Shown here piece after piece: positions 25,247 to 37,283 of a stretch of DNA of 64,000 bases. A program made the position numbers and the translations under genes. The stretch is taken from assembly GCF_026151205.1 (NCBI RefSeq), contig NC_087073.1:16139837-16203836 (forward strand). Reading direction: 5' to 3'. Origin of the DNA: Bolinopsis microptera. Taxonomy: Eukaryota > Ctenophora > Tentaculata > Lobata > Bolinopsidae. How positions within the stretch are numbered: position 1 is the stretch's first letter; every line of letters begins with the position of its first letter. The notes beneath the pieces were generated by a model. It saw nothing but the letters and a program-made list of their open reading frames with translations, was not told where the DNA came from and did not search any database.

Positions 25247-27025
25247 ATGTCGATCCTCATTCGAGTGAGATCTTCAAATGGTACGGAAAGAATATCCATC
25301 GATCCCGCAGTGCCCTTTTCTGACTTGGCAAAATTGTTGAGTGAAAAGTGTGATGTTCCATTGGACCAACTTTTTGTTTATCGTGACTTGAAAGATAAGA
25401 ACCCGCTTGGGAACTCCAAAACTCGCCAGACATTGAAAACTTTGCGTTTGAATCATGGTGACATGTTGTTCATCAAATCTAGAGTTGAAACCCCAGATTC
25501 AGCGACTTCCTCCACGGTTCCGTCGGTTGCTTCCACAGACAGCCCTGTGCCCTCTCTAAGCAGTATCAATCTTGATGATGTTGACAGCAAGCTTTCTAAA
25601 AGTGACGGTTTGATCGGCAGGAAACTTAATCCCCAGCTCTGCAATCACAACGAGAATGGACGATGTGTACACTGTAGCCCTCTCGAGCCTTATGATGATG
25701 ACTACCTGAAAGAAAATAAAATCAAGCACATGTCATATTATTCGTACCTCAAGAAGCGGAAATCTGGTTCTAACGGCAAGTTTGTGCAAATGGAGGATAT
25801 TGACTGTAAGATCAAGCCAGGGTGTTTGAAACATCCGCCTTGGCCTGAAGGTATTTGCACCCAGTGCCAACCCCAAGCTGTTACTCTCAACCAGCAAGAG
25901 TACAGGCACAGCGATTTTGTCGAGTTTGAATCAGCTGATATTGTCGAGAATTTCATTAGCTATTGGAGAGAAACTGGTTTACAGAGAGTTGGGTTTTTGT
26001 ATGGTCGATATGACGTGGAACCACATGTCCCGCTAGGTATCAAGTCTGTTGTTGGTTTCATATATGAGCCTCCACAGAACAATGATCAAAAATCTATTGA
26101 GTTGCTGGACGATCCTTATCATTGTGTAGTTGATGAAATTGCCAAGCTACTGGGACTTCATTGTGTTGGGTGGATATTCACTGATTTACAAGCTCTAAGC
26201 ATATCTGATGGCACTGTGAAAAACCTTAGAAACGGCAAAACATTTTACCTCTCTGCACAAGAATGCATACATGCTGCATATTTTCAAAACAAGTATCCAT
26301 CTCCTTCCCGATTGAGTCAGTCTGGAAAGTTTGGATCTAAGTTTGTCACGATATGCATATCTGGAAACGAAAGCAACACTATTGAGATGTTTGCATATCA
26401 GGTATCTAACCAGTGTATGGCATTAGTCAGAGATAATATTCTACTTCCAGCAAGAGAACACCCTGGCCTTGCGTATGTCAAGCTATCTTCGGAGGAACAG
26501 TATGTTCCTGATGTTTTCTTCCGTGAGAAAGACGAATACGGGAACATTGTAACGAAGGAGGCCAGGCCTTTACCAGTTGAGTATCTACTGTTGCAACTTC
26601 CGACTGGAACTCCTAAAGATGGACACAAGCCCCTGCTGCCTGGTGGTGTGGCACCCCCTAAGTTCCCTGTTGTAAACAGAGAGTCTCTGGATATGGAAGT
26701 GTTTAAGAAGTATTACAGAGAACAACCTGACGAATACTTTTTGGAGAGTCTGTCCGATATCAACGTGCTCTTCTTCTTGCATACCAATGATACACTGAAT
26801 TTCCAGGATAGTCTGGCTGAACTTTGTACGGCAATTGTCAAGGTGGACAGAGATGCGGGCCAAGCTTTCAAGGAGAGTCCAACCTGGGCTACTCTGGAGC
26901 AAATACTGGCGGTGGATACTAATCTGACTGCGAGTAACGGAAGTACTTGGTCGTGTAGTATCTGTACTTTAATCAATAATTCTGACAAGACGCTCTGTGA
27001 AGCTTGTGGAACCCCTAAATCGTAG
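25247..27025 (+). CDS. NPLOC4: NPL4 homologue (p97/VCP-UFD1 ubiquitin adaptor), intronless coding region
   Basis: 592 residues in one exon, close to the usual metazoan length of about 608. Residues 1-80 are a ubiquitin-like domain (MSILIRVRSSNGTERISID). A zinc-binding NPL4 segment follows (GRCVHC, then ICTQCQP). The NPL4-type MPN domain starts near VEFESADIVENFISYWRETG and lacks a JAMM metal site. An NZF finger ends the protein (WSCSICTLIN, CEACGT). The family protein joins UFD1 and p97 to pull ubiquitinated proteins from membranes and complexes for degradation. The ATG at 25247 matches family N-termini; an in-frame ATG 54 bp upstream is less likely because a splice acceptor (TTCCTCAG) falls between them. 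A coding region without introns is notable beside its intron-containing neighbours. Confidence 0.95.
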   Translation: MSILIRVRSSNGTERISIDPAVPFSDLAKLLSEKCDVPLDQLFVYRDLKDKNPLGNSKTRQTLKTLRLNHGDMLFIKSRVETPDSATSSTVPSVASTDSPVPSLSSINLDDVDSKLSKSDGLIGRKLNPQLCNHNENGRCVHCSPLEPYDDDYLKENKIKHMSYYSYLKKRKSGSNGKFVQMEDIDCKIKPGCLKHPPWPEGICTQCQPQAVTLNQQEYRHSDFVEFESADIVENFISYWRETGLQRVGFLYGRYDVEPHVPLGIKSVVGFIYEPPQNNDQKSIELLDDPYHCVVDEIAKLLGLHCVGWIFTDLQALSISDGTVKNLRNGKTFYLSAQECIHAAYFQNKYPSPSRLSQSGKFGSKFVTICISGNESNTIEMFAYQVSNQCMALVRDNILLPAREHPGLAYVKLSSEEQYVPDVFFREKDEYGNIVTKEARPLPVEYLLLQLPTGTPKDGHKPLLPGGVAPPKFPVVNRESLDMEVFKKYYREQPDEYFLESLSDINVLFFLHTNDTLNFQDSLAELCTAIVKVDRDAGQAFKESPTWATLEQILAVDTNLTASNGSTWSCSICTLINNSDKTLCEACGTPKS

Positions 27026-27864
27026 TGATATTTCAAATCTGCTGGCCAGTGCTCTTGGAAGTTATGTTACAGTATTTATGGGGAAGCTGTTATTGGTTTT
27101 TCTTTGTATTATTTCGGGTGTGAAAATGTTCCCCAGGTAGTCAATCCAATACAGTTAGAAGTTGTTTTTCATTACAACAGCTAGATTATGATACAGGGAA
27201 TAGGGACATAATTGATCTTTATGGAATTTGAGGGGATTAATATTTAACAACATGATCATTGAAAATTGTTCAAATACTCAGGTGTCAGAAAAGTAACACT
27301 TTTTCTATTAATGTTAAATTATATATCTGGTAGCTGCTTATATTTCATCATTTATACTCTGAATATCGAAGGAGTAAGAATGCATGATGTATAAGAACGC
27401 CTTAATGGGTTTAATAAAACTGGGAAAACTTATTTCAGGAAGTTTTTATAGTTACCAGTTTTTCCTGGTCATATTGCTTAACTTTTAGTGCATTTTAAAT
27501 AGAATATCAAGGGAAGAAATCAAACGCGTTTTAGTGTAAAATAATATATCATCTGTAATCATGCTTATTTCATGGGAAAAATGCAAAGATAAAGAGTAGA
27601 TGATAAGATAAGAAAATCGGTGATCATTATTACTACAAAAACTTCAGTTGTATTGTTAAATGCTATTTTTCATTTGTAATTTGTAACTTGCAATATGTTT
27701 TTAATTGAATAGTTGGGTATGAAAACTAAATTTAACAATTATATATAATGTGTAATATATTTGAACCTCTCTCACTACAGATAATCTCCTAATTTATACA
27801 GGATTGAGTCGAAATAAATACTGCATCTTAAATATTTATACAATCAATCCAATTTGTTTAGAAG
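27026..27864. other. 3' flank of NPLOC4 and 5' flank of the BRI3BP-like gene
   Basis: AT-rich; no coding sequence. It probably contains the 3' UTR of NPLOC4 and the promoter of the next gene, which starts only 840 bp downstream on the same strand. Confidence 0.5.
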
Positions 27865-30800
27865 ATGAAATTAACAAGTTTGTTGATGCTAATGGTGGTA
27901 GTGCGGTGCACAGATTGCTCTCTGCCGCTAGGTGACTCTTTCGGGGATACGCTGAACAGTTTTCTCTTCACAAGCTTTGCATCAGTACGCAACACCACTC
28001 TTGTAAGTTAGACTTAGACACTTATTATATCAATAATCATTATTTGCATTTAACAAACATGGATCAAATGAACGATAAAAGGGATGATAATATTCAATTT
28101 TGTCAGCTCTGCGATCTTTTAATTAGTTGATAGCCCGTTGGTATCCTTTGATTTTTGATACCATCAAACGTAATACCTATATATGTAAATTGTATCGTCT
28201 AGACTGTTCCTTGATGACGTTAATTTATTTTAATGACCATGTCAAATTGATAATATTTAAATTTATTAGTGACTGGTATTATAATTTTGTCTGAGATAAG
28301 AATTCGATATGTTTCAGATTCTTTCGCAACGATTCCACGAAAAGATGGCAAAATTTGACGTTAGTTCTGACAAAGATTCTTGGGGCCACGCTCTGGTTCG
28401 AATCAAGAAGTTTTGCGAGGAAGAAATCAGAACGATTTACTCGGACGTGTTTGGAATCGATCGTAAGTTTCCTATGATGATAAGTTATAACTAATTCTTA
28501 CATATTATCGCGTGAATGTGAGCTAATTTGACTTCACCAATTTTAATTGCGACAATTTGACTTCCAATCAGTAACGAACAAACTATTAAGATGTAATTCA
28601 TCAATTTAATATTCTAGAGATAGGCAAGATGAGATGGTTATCTTCGTGGCCATTTCATATTAACCAATTAGATGTCATCATTTGATAAGCTGTCATCATT
28701 TAAGAGTAATAACGGTTCAAGATATGATAAATTGTATCTAACAGCGGCATAACGGGACACTTGCCATGCACCAAAATTTTATCCTGGCTAGGCTGAAGGA
28801 TTTAGCTCCCCTCGACCTTCTGTCGAACGAAACTTTTAAGTAGGGAACTTTTTGCTTTACCCATCATGCCTATCCAATGACCTTTACGATTTTTTGGTAA
28901 AGGTCATTGGATAGGCATGATGGGTTTGAGTGGATGATAAACTGTTACTAAAACATGATATCTCTAAACTGACAAGTGAAATTGTATAGACTATGGCTCG
29001 TCGTAACACAGGACCTCAAGTAACGACACTATTGCTAGAAATTTGATTTCAATCTAATGCAAATGCCCCGCGCGGCGGAGGAATCAAATTATTTCGCGCG
29101 CGCGATCGACATTATATTTGTTTGCTGGTCACGCACGTCCGAATAGATATCTTTGTGATTGCATCGACGGACCACGTGTATGGACTCCGTACGTCCAGTT
29201 CCGAATTGGAAGCTAGCTCAGTTTCGTCGAGACGTGTCTCGCACAGCCGTGAACTGTGTTACATTTCCGGTAACATTGATACACTATTGATCTGCGTCCT
29301 ACGGGATACTAGAACGTAGGCCTAGTACATATTTACTAGTTCTTTTTTTTTTATCTAGACACTTATTTTACTTCGGTGTATTCCAACAGCCACAATGTTA
29401 CACAAGTGCAACCAGCCAATTACAGGGAGCCGAAGGATCTTTTTGGCCAGTGACGGTTAAGGTAGTGTGTACCATACTTTCTTCGTCCGAGACAATGTGC
29501 AGCTCCTCATTTAACCCTCACACCCGATTTCTCGAGTATTCGGCTGAGTAGACCGGGGGGCTGCATAGACCACTCATGATCCTTAGCTGAACGTCGACGA
29601 CGCTCACCCCACGACCAGGCAGTCAGTGGGTTTCGAACTCGCAACCTAACGATTGTAAGACAGGCGTTCTAACCAACTGCGCTACCTGGCCGGGGCCGCT
29701 AAAATGCATTAATATATAACGCTGTCTTGAGTATTTTAAAGCCCACCACATTTGTGTGATCTTTCTATAACTATCGTTATAACTGACACTCAGACACTGC
29801 TACTTAAATTAAACTACTACATCACAATGTTATTCAAGCTTCACTTATTGCCCCAGACAAAATTTTATATTGTACCAGCTTCAAACCTCATTTGACTCTC
29901 CGCTCTTGAGTCTTGCTTGAATTACCATGATTAAAGGACAGGATAAGTAACTTGACTATTCTTTCAGTAAACCAGCTGAAAATCACTCAAGCAAACCAAA
30001 AGCAGCTTGTCCTAATACTGTGTGGAGTACTGCTCTTGTTTTCTACTTTTATTATCCGAATATTCTCTCTGTGGACCATCTTTACTCTCTCACTATTGCT
30101 GGTTTGTGTTACTGCTCTCTTTTTTAAATGTAGACTCCTTGGATATTGAGGCATTCTCATATCTTTAGCATTCGTGTAGCCTGTACATATCACTGTGAAC
30201 ATCGTGTGTCCCTTCACTGCTCAAACGAAACACGTGTCCCTACTTTTGAGGGTGCAACGAATATATTAAAGAATAAAGGGCCGTCCACAAACCACAATTT
30301 ACATAGAATCACAAACCCTCATCTCCTTGTCCCTTTTTGGCACAATTCTTTAAACTGAGAAATTGTTTGTGCACACTCCGCTGAATGTATCCATTGAAGA
30401 ACAAAAAATGAGTCAAAAAGTGTCCTTTCAATGAAAATATCTTAATAAGTCGTTCAAGGTTCTTGAGACAAGTAATGTTCTATTTCAGGTATCTGTAAAA
30501 AGTATTTACGGGACACCAGCAATGGTGCACGCGTCCCTTTATCTTCTCGGGATACTGCTGGTAGCAGTTAACTATGCTCTTATGTACCCCGTGCAATCAA
30601 TGGTGCTTCTCTTAACTTGGCAACTCGCCAAATACCTTGTGTGGTTCTGCAGTCCAAGTCCTGCCAGCCAAAGTATGTTTTTGGTTATCAAGACCGAGTA
30701 TTTTTTGGGATTTGCTTACTATATTATACTTACTATATTATATATATGTATTTATAGGGATAATAATTTAGTTACTGTTTCAATCTCCAATAAGTAGGTT

Positions 30801-31019
30801 CACTAGAGATTTGGATCGGTTTAATCGTGCAACTACTTTTCGTAACCCCACGGCCCACAGTCTCTTTAAATTTTGAAATACACCCAGTAACAAACTGTGC
30901 CCTTACCAGGTGACGTGACTGGTATTGAACGGAGACTGATTTCCGTGGAGCAGAGATTAGAGCGGGCTGAGTTCCAGCTCCGGGAGTTCAGACAAGATCT
31001 CCGCCAACTTCACCAGTAG
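27865..31019 (+). CDS. BRI3BP/TMEM109-like multi-pass membrane protein
   Basis: Five exons join in frame: 27865-28002, 28318-28462, 29968-30101, 30489-30672 and 30910-31019 (phases 0, 1, 0, 1). The product is about 203 residues. It opens with a signal peptide (MKLTSLLMLMVVVVRCTDC), then a luminal helical region ending IRTIYSDVFGID, matching the LLDVLGLD region of BRI3BP. Hydrophobic segments follow (LVLILCGVLLLFSTFIIRIF, LYLLGILLVAVNYALMY, and a third before CSPSPASQ). The end is a coiled coil (IERRLISVEQRLERAEFQL) like the C-terminus of BRI3BP. Relatives sit in ER, nuclear or mitochondrial membranes; TMEM109 is reported to form cation channels. Order of features, length and coiled coil support the family; which paralogue it is cannot be told. 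The exon 3 donor (CTG|GTTTGT) is the weakest border. Confidence 0.72.
28859..28925. repeat. Perfect inverted repeat, 29-bp arms, 9-nt loop
   Basis: ACCCATCATGCCTATCCAAT begins the left arm 28859-28887. The right arm 28897-28925 is its exact complement. It lies in intron 2 of the BRI3BP-like gene. Confidence 0.95.
29343..29697 (-). mobile_element. tRNA-derived SINE
   Basis: On the minus strand a tRNA-like head begins GGCCAGGTAGCGCAGTTGG (A box) and has a B box GAGTTCGAAACC. The 7-bp acceptor-type pairing GGCCAGG/CCTGGTC survives. The anticodon arm no longer pairs (loop CTTACAA). A body of about 250 bp follows and ends in an A-rich tail (T-run 29343-29352 on the plus strand). Total is about 355 bp. 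It lies in intron 2 of the BRI3BP-like gene in antisense orientation. Confidence 0.75.
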
Positions 31020-31078
31020 CTGCTCTATTCTTGTCAGTAGTGGAGCATGGCCATATTCTACAAGGCTAATGTCCTCTC

Positions 31079-31084
31079 AAATAA
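31079..31084 (+). promoter_or_regulatory. Polyadenylation signal of the BRI3BP-like gene
   Basis: AATAAA 60 bp after the stop codon. Confidence 0.6.
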
Positions 31085-31913
31085 AGTGAACCTGTACAAT
31101 TTTTAAAAGATGTAACTACTTATTATTTATGTGTTTGATGTATATTTAAATTTAGTTGTGCGGTGGAATTACTATTTTGAATTTTGTTAATCGTGCTAAG
31201 ATGTCTGCTTAGGGTTTTAAACTACTCAGTATTCATGTTCCCATTTCAATGAAATTTCTTTTTAACATTTGAGTAATAAAGTGATTTATGTATATTTTAA
31301 ATTTGAAAGTTTAACGGGTTGAATCGACATGAAAGTCTGCGAAAACTGAAATGATTATTTCTAGGTAAGGTAAATCTTTCCATTCTTCGCCCTTGCCCAT
31401 GCATGTATACTCTTTTGACTAATTTATGACGCATACTGGATTTTATAATGGTTGATAGTTGTTGAACCCCTCCAGAACTTGTCCATACATTCATAATGGT
31501 TTATCGTCCAGAATATGTCCATACATTCATAATGCTCATTGTAAGTTTGCTTTTGACCGTTAATACATCTAAGTTATATCAACAACTTAATCATAATTGT
31601 ACCATGTACAACATTTATATATTCAATTTTATGAACAAATAAACATTTTACGCCTATTTGATTTAATGAGTTTATTGTGGTTTCTATTTAGATGTAGCTT
31701 GGAAATACTCTTGTATGTCCACTAATTGTTGACCTCATATTCGTCTTAGTGGTTTATCCTTCCATTAATTTCCTAGATAGTCTACTTAATTTACTTACTA
31801 TAACAGCATCCACGTACTTGCAACCAAACCGACAGAACTTAAAGCAGGAAGGAGCACGTGATCAGTATGTTAAATAATAAATAGTCTCCTAACACCACCT
31901 CTTCACGTTAGAC
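31085..31913. other. Intergenic between the BRI3BP-like gene and LLPH
   Basis: AT-rich; a 28-bp phrase about CCATACATTCATAATG occurs twice at 31480-31535. No gene seen. Confidence 0.5.
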
Positions 31914-32494
31914 ATGGGACACAGTATCAGAAGTAAGAAGAAGAGGGCATTCAGGGCTGTTAAGCGTGTCCGGTACGGTCTGAAGGAGCGGGCTACTCTG
32001 GTTAAAATGCTGGAGACTGGTAATCTCAACAAGTATGTCGAGGAGTACCAGAAATCCAAGGAGGAACCTGTCGAGGGAGCCGAGCCCCAGAAACAGCAAG
32101 GTAGGATGCCGATTATATTAGAGTATGCTCAATATTTGTAATCTATATACTTAGTGCTATTCTGAATTAGTTGCTTATTAAACTTATATTTCGTCATATT
32201 GTATGATATCCGCCCTGGTAAAAACTTTTGTTTCGTTAATACACATATACATCAGGTTATAATTTGATATCATTCTCAATTTCCTCTAATAATCGGTGTT
32301 GTCTAGAAGGTACTGAAGTTGAAGGAGGACTCCAAGAAATGAAAGATCTGTCAGAAGAGCAACACAAGCGAAACTGGGACAGTAAGAACCAGATTAGGAG
32401 GAAACGAAAGAAGGAAAAGTTACTTAAACAAAAGAGTTACCGAGGTAAAAAATATACCTTTGCCAAGGGATCCATGACCAAGTCCTCTTGGTAA
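31914..32494 (+). CDS. LLPH: LLP homologue (LAPS18-like nucleolar protein)
   Basis: Two exons, 31914-32100 (phase 1) and 32307-32494, give a very basic protein of 124 residues. The N-terminus MGHSIRSKKKRAFRAVKR matches the conserved start of LLPH (MAKSLRSKWKRKMRAEKR in vertebrates). The middle is acidic and variable (YQKSKEEPVEGAEPQKQQ). The C-terminal half is lysine/arginine-rich (IRRKRKKEKLLKQKSYRGKK) and ends in KSSW, comparable to the family's terminal Trp. LLPH proteins are nucleolar and linked to large-subunit ribosome assembly. Both splice sites are clean (AAG|GTAGGA and TCTAG|AAGG). Length agrees with the family. Confidence 0.85.
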
Positions 32495-34021
32495 ATGATG
32501 TCTAGATGTCCTGGAATTTTTACCTTTCTCGACCAAATTATTTGTTTCCTTATTTTTAAGTTATTTTTAATGGCATCAGTTAACTTTATTTTTAATAGTA
32601 AATAAGCTGGAGTTTTGGTTGTTGGTGCGATCCTCGGGATCAGGGAGTCATTGACTCCTTGTGTAATGTTGTAAGTCGTTATAAATCCCTAACCGTCAGT
32701 GTTTTTCCCAATAGCTGCCTGAAGCTGCTAAGTTTACATTTTACTTATTTATTTCCTTTGTTTTCTTGATCTTTATTTAGCGCAGCATAACCGTGATATC
32801 CTGAGATTTTAACCAATTGCTTCAAAATTCTACTCGGAAAATTTAGGAAAGAAAAGGTATAGTTTTTAAATAATTGGTAACAAAACCGTCCAAGCTGTTA
32901 ATAGCCAGGTAATCATGATCAATATCCGTGTTAATAATATCGTATCAAAAGAAATAATGTGTTATACTTTAAATAAAATAATAAAGTGATTAATTCCGAC
33001 AATTCACAGTCACCTTGCAATCGAGAAACTAAGAAATCACGCCGTAAAGTTTCAGTGTACATCACTGATGCACTGAAAAGTATAAAATAACAAAACTGCT
33101 GAAAAGAAGTCCCTCTGCCGTCCGGGTTATACTAAATTAACTTTTAGTTTTAATCTATAAAATCCAGTAATCAGTATTAATCTCTGCACTGTTGGGCCGT
33201 TGTTGGATCATCTTAACCCACAGGTGGTCTCCATATAACATGTTGCAGCTTTGCAGCACTGTTGTGTTCGGCGGTTTTCTGCAAGTGTGTCCGAGTAACA
33301 ATACCTCTCAATTACCCCACACTTTGTTTTGTAATGCCAACCTGAAATTGATTTAGTATCAGAACTGTAATGCAGTGATGTAGAATTGGCGGTTGTGATA
33401 TCTGATAATTATAATAGAGGGCCTTGCAGCATTTCTACTCGAAGCGCTAGGAATTCTATACTTTAATAAGCGTATTGTTGACCGTAGAATCGAGTAAAAG
33501 TGGTCCAGTAATGATGGGATCGATTTTTATCTTTATTTCGGACGTCTGAAGCTGACCTAACCAAAAATTTCTAAAAAACTGCCAATTCTTAATCAGTCCA
33601 TTTAAAAAAGTTTTGTAACATCAATTCAATAGCTGGTATGCTGGAAAGTGCCGAATATAAATAATATATTTAAAAGAAACCTTTGTCCCCTTTACAAGTG
33701 TCCTGTTTTACATAATCACTGAGACAAGAACACCTGCCAACTTGAGCCATCTGTCTGAAAGTGAGATTACTACAGCTGCTCAGCCTCTTTACTCTGTCTT
33801 CTGTGTCTGGCAACGTTGGAGGACCATGAGAAGGTTGCTATTTAATTTGGGGTTTGTACTTAGCATCCCTTTGAGAAGGGATGCTACTTAGGTTTTATGC
33901 TTTGAGAAGGGTTGCTTTTTTGTAGAGATCAAATCAATTCAATTATTGGCGTCCTCATATAAAGTAAAACTGAATGAGATGTTCAAAACAATCACCGTAT
34001 TCCGTAACAAGTTGTAAATAT
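32495..34021. other. Intergenic, nothing recognised
   Basis: No coding sequence. Short duplicated phrase TTTGAGAAGGG(A/T)TGCT near 33868-33915. A MITE-C copy begins at 34022. Confidence 0.5.
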
Positions 34022-34186
34022 AGGAGTAATTCACATCATATTACGTAATCAGCTGGAGGAGGGGGGTTTCCAAATGATTACGCTACTGTAATTTGGACTC
34101 AATAGCTATGTGTAAAATGATTACGGAGGGGGGATGGGGGTTAAAAATTGGCCAAAAAGTGTTTACGTAATATGAGAACGACCCCT
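34022..34186 (-). mobile_element. MITE-C copy (165 bp)
   Basis: Inverted ends of the GGGGTCGTTCACATATTACG type, here diverged at the left (GTAATTCACATCATATTACG) and clear at the right (TACGTAATATGAGAACGACC). The inside shows TGATTACGCTA and TAGCTATGTGTAAAA. It is the same family as 52781, 53010 and 53866. Confidence 0.75.
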
Positions 34187-34952
34187 AGCGAGCGAGTGTT
34201 GTAAATATATCAATAAACATTAAACATGCCTGTGATTTGAGTGTTGACTAAGACCAACCAAAATACCCAAAGAAAAGCTAATGTGCTTGTAAAAGCGGGC
34301 AAAGCAGACATAATTGAACTCACGAAATAACAGATATCCTGATCACATAACGGGGGTGTTGCGGAGCTGGGTCACGTGACTATTATCTGGCAGGAAGAGG
34401 CTCCCGTTAACTCATTTAAGGAGGGCCTTGCAAACTGCGTTATAGGTACAACCCTCTTCTTGGGCCCTGTATTAATGTACATTATTTTTCTCATCCAACA
34501 CTGAAACATGGTGAAAGATTATATTGCAGACGCAATGTTTTCGCTATCTAACTAGCTAGTGATAAGTTCTCTCTGATTGTAACAATAGACGAGGTTGCTC
34601 TTCTGTACATTCATGTCTCTATCATAAACCATTTATTATATCCAGTCTGTCCACCTACGTTTGAAGCGGTCACAAAGCGGTCACAAAATGCACCCCCAGT
34701 AGAATAAATACCGTTATCGCTAGCTAATTCGACACTAAGGCACTTGGCAAACTATCAGTATCAGTATTGGAGACAGTATGAGTACCTTTTAAGTCTTTTA
34801 TTTTAAAATTATTTGAGACTAAACAATATTCAAAAAATAAATGACACAGAATTAGAATTTCACACGAAGAATTCAGAATATCATAGTGAACATCAAAAAA
34901 CGAACTTTCAGATAAGAAAAATCACACCCAAAAAGCAATACACAATCCCCTT

Positions 34953-37283
34953 TTAAGATCATATCTATCTATCATAAAGAATAATTAAGCATCGAATATT
35001 TTTCCGCGAAAATCGCAAAATATCATTTCGTTGAAGACTGTTTATAAACGGAAATGAATATCCTAAATTATACGTTTTACAGTTCAGTTTCTTTTACTAT
35101 ATGGTTCTTCGGGTCAATCCTATGCTAGGGTTTCATTCGTATGTTTACGAAATTTTTCCAGTGTCGGGCTCTTAATCTGTTTGGTAGTTTTATCTGCTCT
35201 CGGCTTTTTCGGAGAACCACCCACCTGCTTCGATCCTGACATGGCAGATTTAGCAGCGCGGGAGTACCGTTGGCTAGACTGTTGGATAGTCTGTGCGGAT
35301 GCCCTAGTAGATAGTGTTGCGTTGCCCAAGATGCGCACCTTGTCTTTAATCCCAATGACCAACTCTTTGATGCTCCTCATCCTAAGAACATGAAGCCAGG
35401 GGTGAAAGAAGAGGGAACTGTAGCTCAAGAGAATAAAGTAGAACTCACGCTGGTAGTTTACATTATCAAGGAGGCCTTCCTGGTACATGTAAGTAGTAAT
35501 TCGGACATATGTAACCGGGAAGTTGGTAAGGACGAAGGAGAAAGTTACCAGCATGACCACAATGCAGCTTTGTATCAGCTTCCTATTCATTTGGCCTCTT
35601 TGTTGAACTGTGTAGTACCCTGACGACCCCATCTGAACCACTAATTTCAGAATGATCAAATTGGAGATCAGTATGATTAGCCAGGAAATTCCTGAAATGA
35701 TCCCAGGGATGATCACTTCTGCCTCATGTAAGGCTGGTACGAGTTCACTGACAATCGAAGTTTCGAGGTCGCATCTTATTGGGTTTTTATAACGAGACAC
35801 TTTCCTTTCTCCATCGTGTGGCTCTGTGTAGTATAAGCAGTTAATGAGAGAACCTCTCTCGTTAGAGGTAACTTCGTGTGTTCAGGTAGGGAAAGAAAAA
35901 CGGGTACCATTCTTAGTAGAGGTAGGACAAGTATCACTCCACAGACTATTTTCATCCTTATCTTGGTCGCTACCGACATGTACCGGAATGGCTTTATAAT
36001 TTGGAGGCATCTGTCAGCAGAGAGTGCTACAATTATCAGCATACGAAGATAAAAGAGGTATTCATAGAGGATGAACCCTATCTTTTGTGTGTAATAGACC
36101 AAAGACTCATTTTTCCTGAGCTCTTCCTCAAAAGTAAGTCTGATCCCGATGGGAAGTCCCAGCAGAACAGCGAGGGCCAGGTCAGCACAGGTCAGCAGCA
36201 AGCAGAACAGACAGGAGTTGCAGTAGGGGGAGTCTTTAATTCGCGTCCAGTTCTTACAGACAAGGCCCAGTAGAAATCCATCCACCACAGTGAAGAGACT
36301 TGCGACCGGTAGCAGGATATAACCTGCAATCTTTAAATCAGACAGAAGTATCGGTGTCGGTAGGGTGTTGTTATTGGGGGGATCAGTTGGAGTAGAAGTA
36401 GTCGTTTCACCTTCCTGCCCTTTAGTAGCATCTTGAGTTTTTCCTGTTATTAGGGATAAGGCAAGGGCCACAATCACCAACATTTTGTTTCTTCTCATCT
36501 TTATCCTCCTGTTGAGTGTTGATGTATCAAATAGTTTTCATCGCCCCTAAAACATATGATATGAGTGATAAAATGTTATTTTTAAATAATCTCGCTCCCT
36601 GGGTCGCTTTGAAACAGGGTTTTGGAAATTTCGTCGATTTAATTTTTAAATTTTTAAATTTTTATGGCGTCATAATGAACTTTTTAGTTAGTTATCACTA
36701 GTTGAAAAGGTTGTTGTTTCGTGACACCGGGTCAGATAAGTTCATAACGTTTACTGCTTTAGTGATATATCACTCAGAAAATGCTAAAATTGGGGGAAAC
36801 GTGCCACTCGTTCGGCATGGTCGTCGTTGACCACAAGAGTTAATACTCCACGTGTAATTTATAGCAAGTCACAGGAGTTTTGAAAGTCTACATGTTCATT
36901 GTGGATCACTTCAGCAATACTACGTGGTAACTGGTAGACACGGACTCCGTAGACTTTAAACAATGGCATGTAGCTGGCTTCAAGTAGTGAAGGACAATTT
37001 GAGCTGCAAAATAATTTGTTCCATTTCATATCAAGGATGTTCCTTCAGAATAGTTTGTAGAGAAGTGACCGATTTTGTATTCTTGATAATATTACAATTT
37101 AGTCTCATTGGTCTATTTAGTCTGGCCAGGGTGATAACACTCAGTTGCATCATGGGGTTGCCCCCCCCCCATACTGTTTTCAAAAAAATTTCCCAAAGGG
37201 GAACACACAATCAAAGCAATGATGATGTACGTATCTTGCCAGCCTACGTCCTACTCCTACACCTACAAGTAGATGCATAAGCA
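34953..37283. repeat. Tandem duplication, unit 1 (about 2.33 kb)
   Basis: Matches unit 2 (37962-40304) from TTAAGATCATATCTATC to CTACAAGTAGATGCATAAGC, including the receptor coding region, its promoter side and a poly-C tract. Coding differences between the two are few. The units are separated by 680 bp of other sequence. Confidence 0.93.
35120..36498 (-). pseudogene. Rhodopsin-like seven-helix receptor, copy 1, frameshifted
   Basis: A near twin of the gene at 38134-39528, split into two overlapping frames: 35776-36498 (helices 1-4) and 35120-35800 (helices 5-7 and tail). Alignment with copy 2 shows one base fewer between about 35848 and 35868, in the second extracellular loop, which throws the first frame into a stop after KCLVIKTQ. 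Both halves remain otherwise open and well conserved, so the break is recent, polymorphic or an assembly error. The N-terminal stalk also differs by a small in-frame change (no PKPSTTF segment). It may be a young pseudogene; the intact neighbour probably supplies the function. Confidence 0.8.

Noticed and set aside
25274-27036. Minus-strand frames under NPLOC4
   Set aside because: Shadows of a strongly conserved plus-strand coding region.
29621-29691. tRNA gene with TAC anticodon
   Set aside because: A and B boxes and the acceptor stem are there, but the anticodon arm does not pair and a body with an A-rich tail follows, so it is a SINE head.
35181-36273. Plus-strand frames over the receptor copies (also 38063-39067)
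   Set aside because: Shadows of the minus-strand receptor genes; repeated only because the locus is duplicated.
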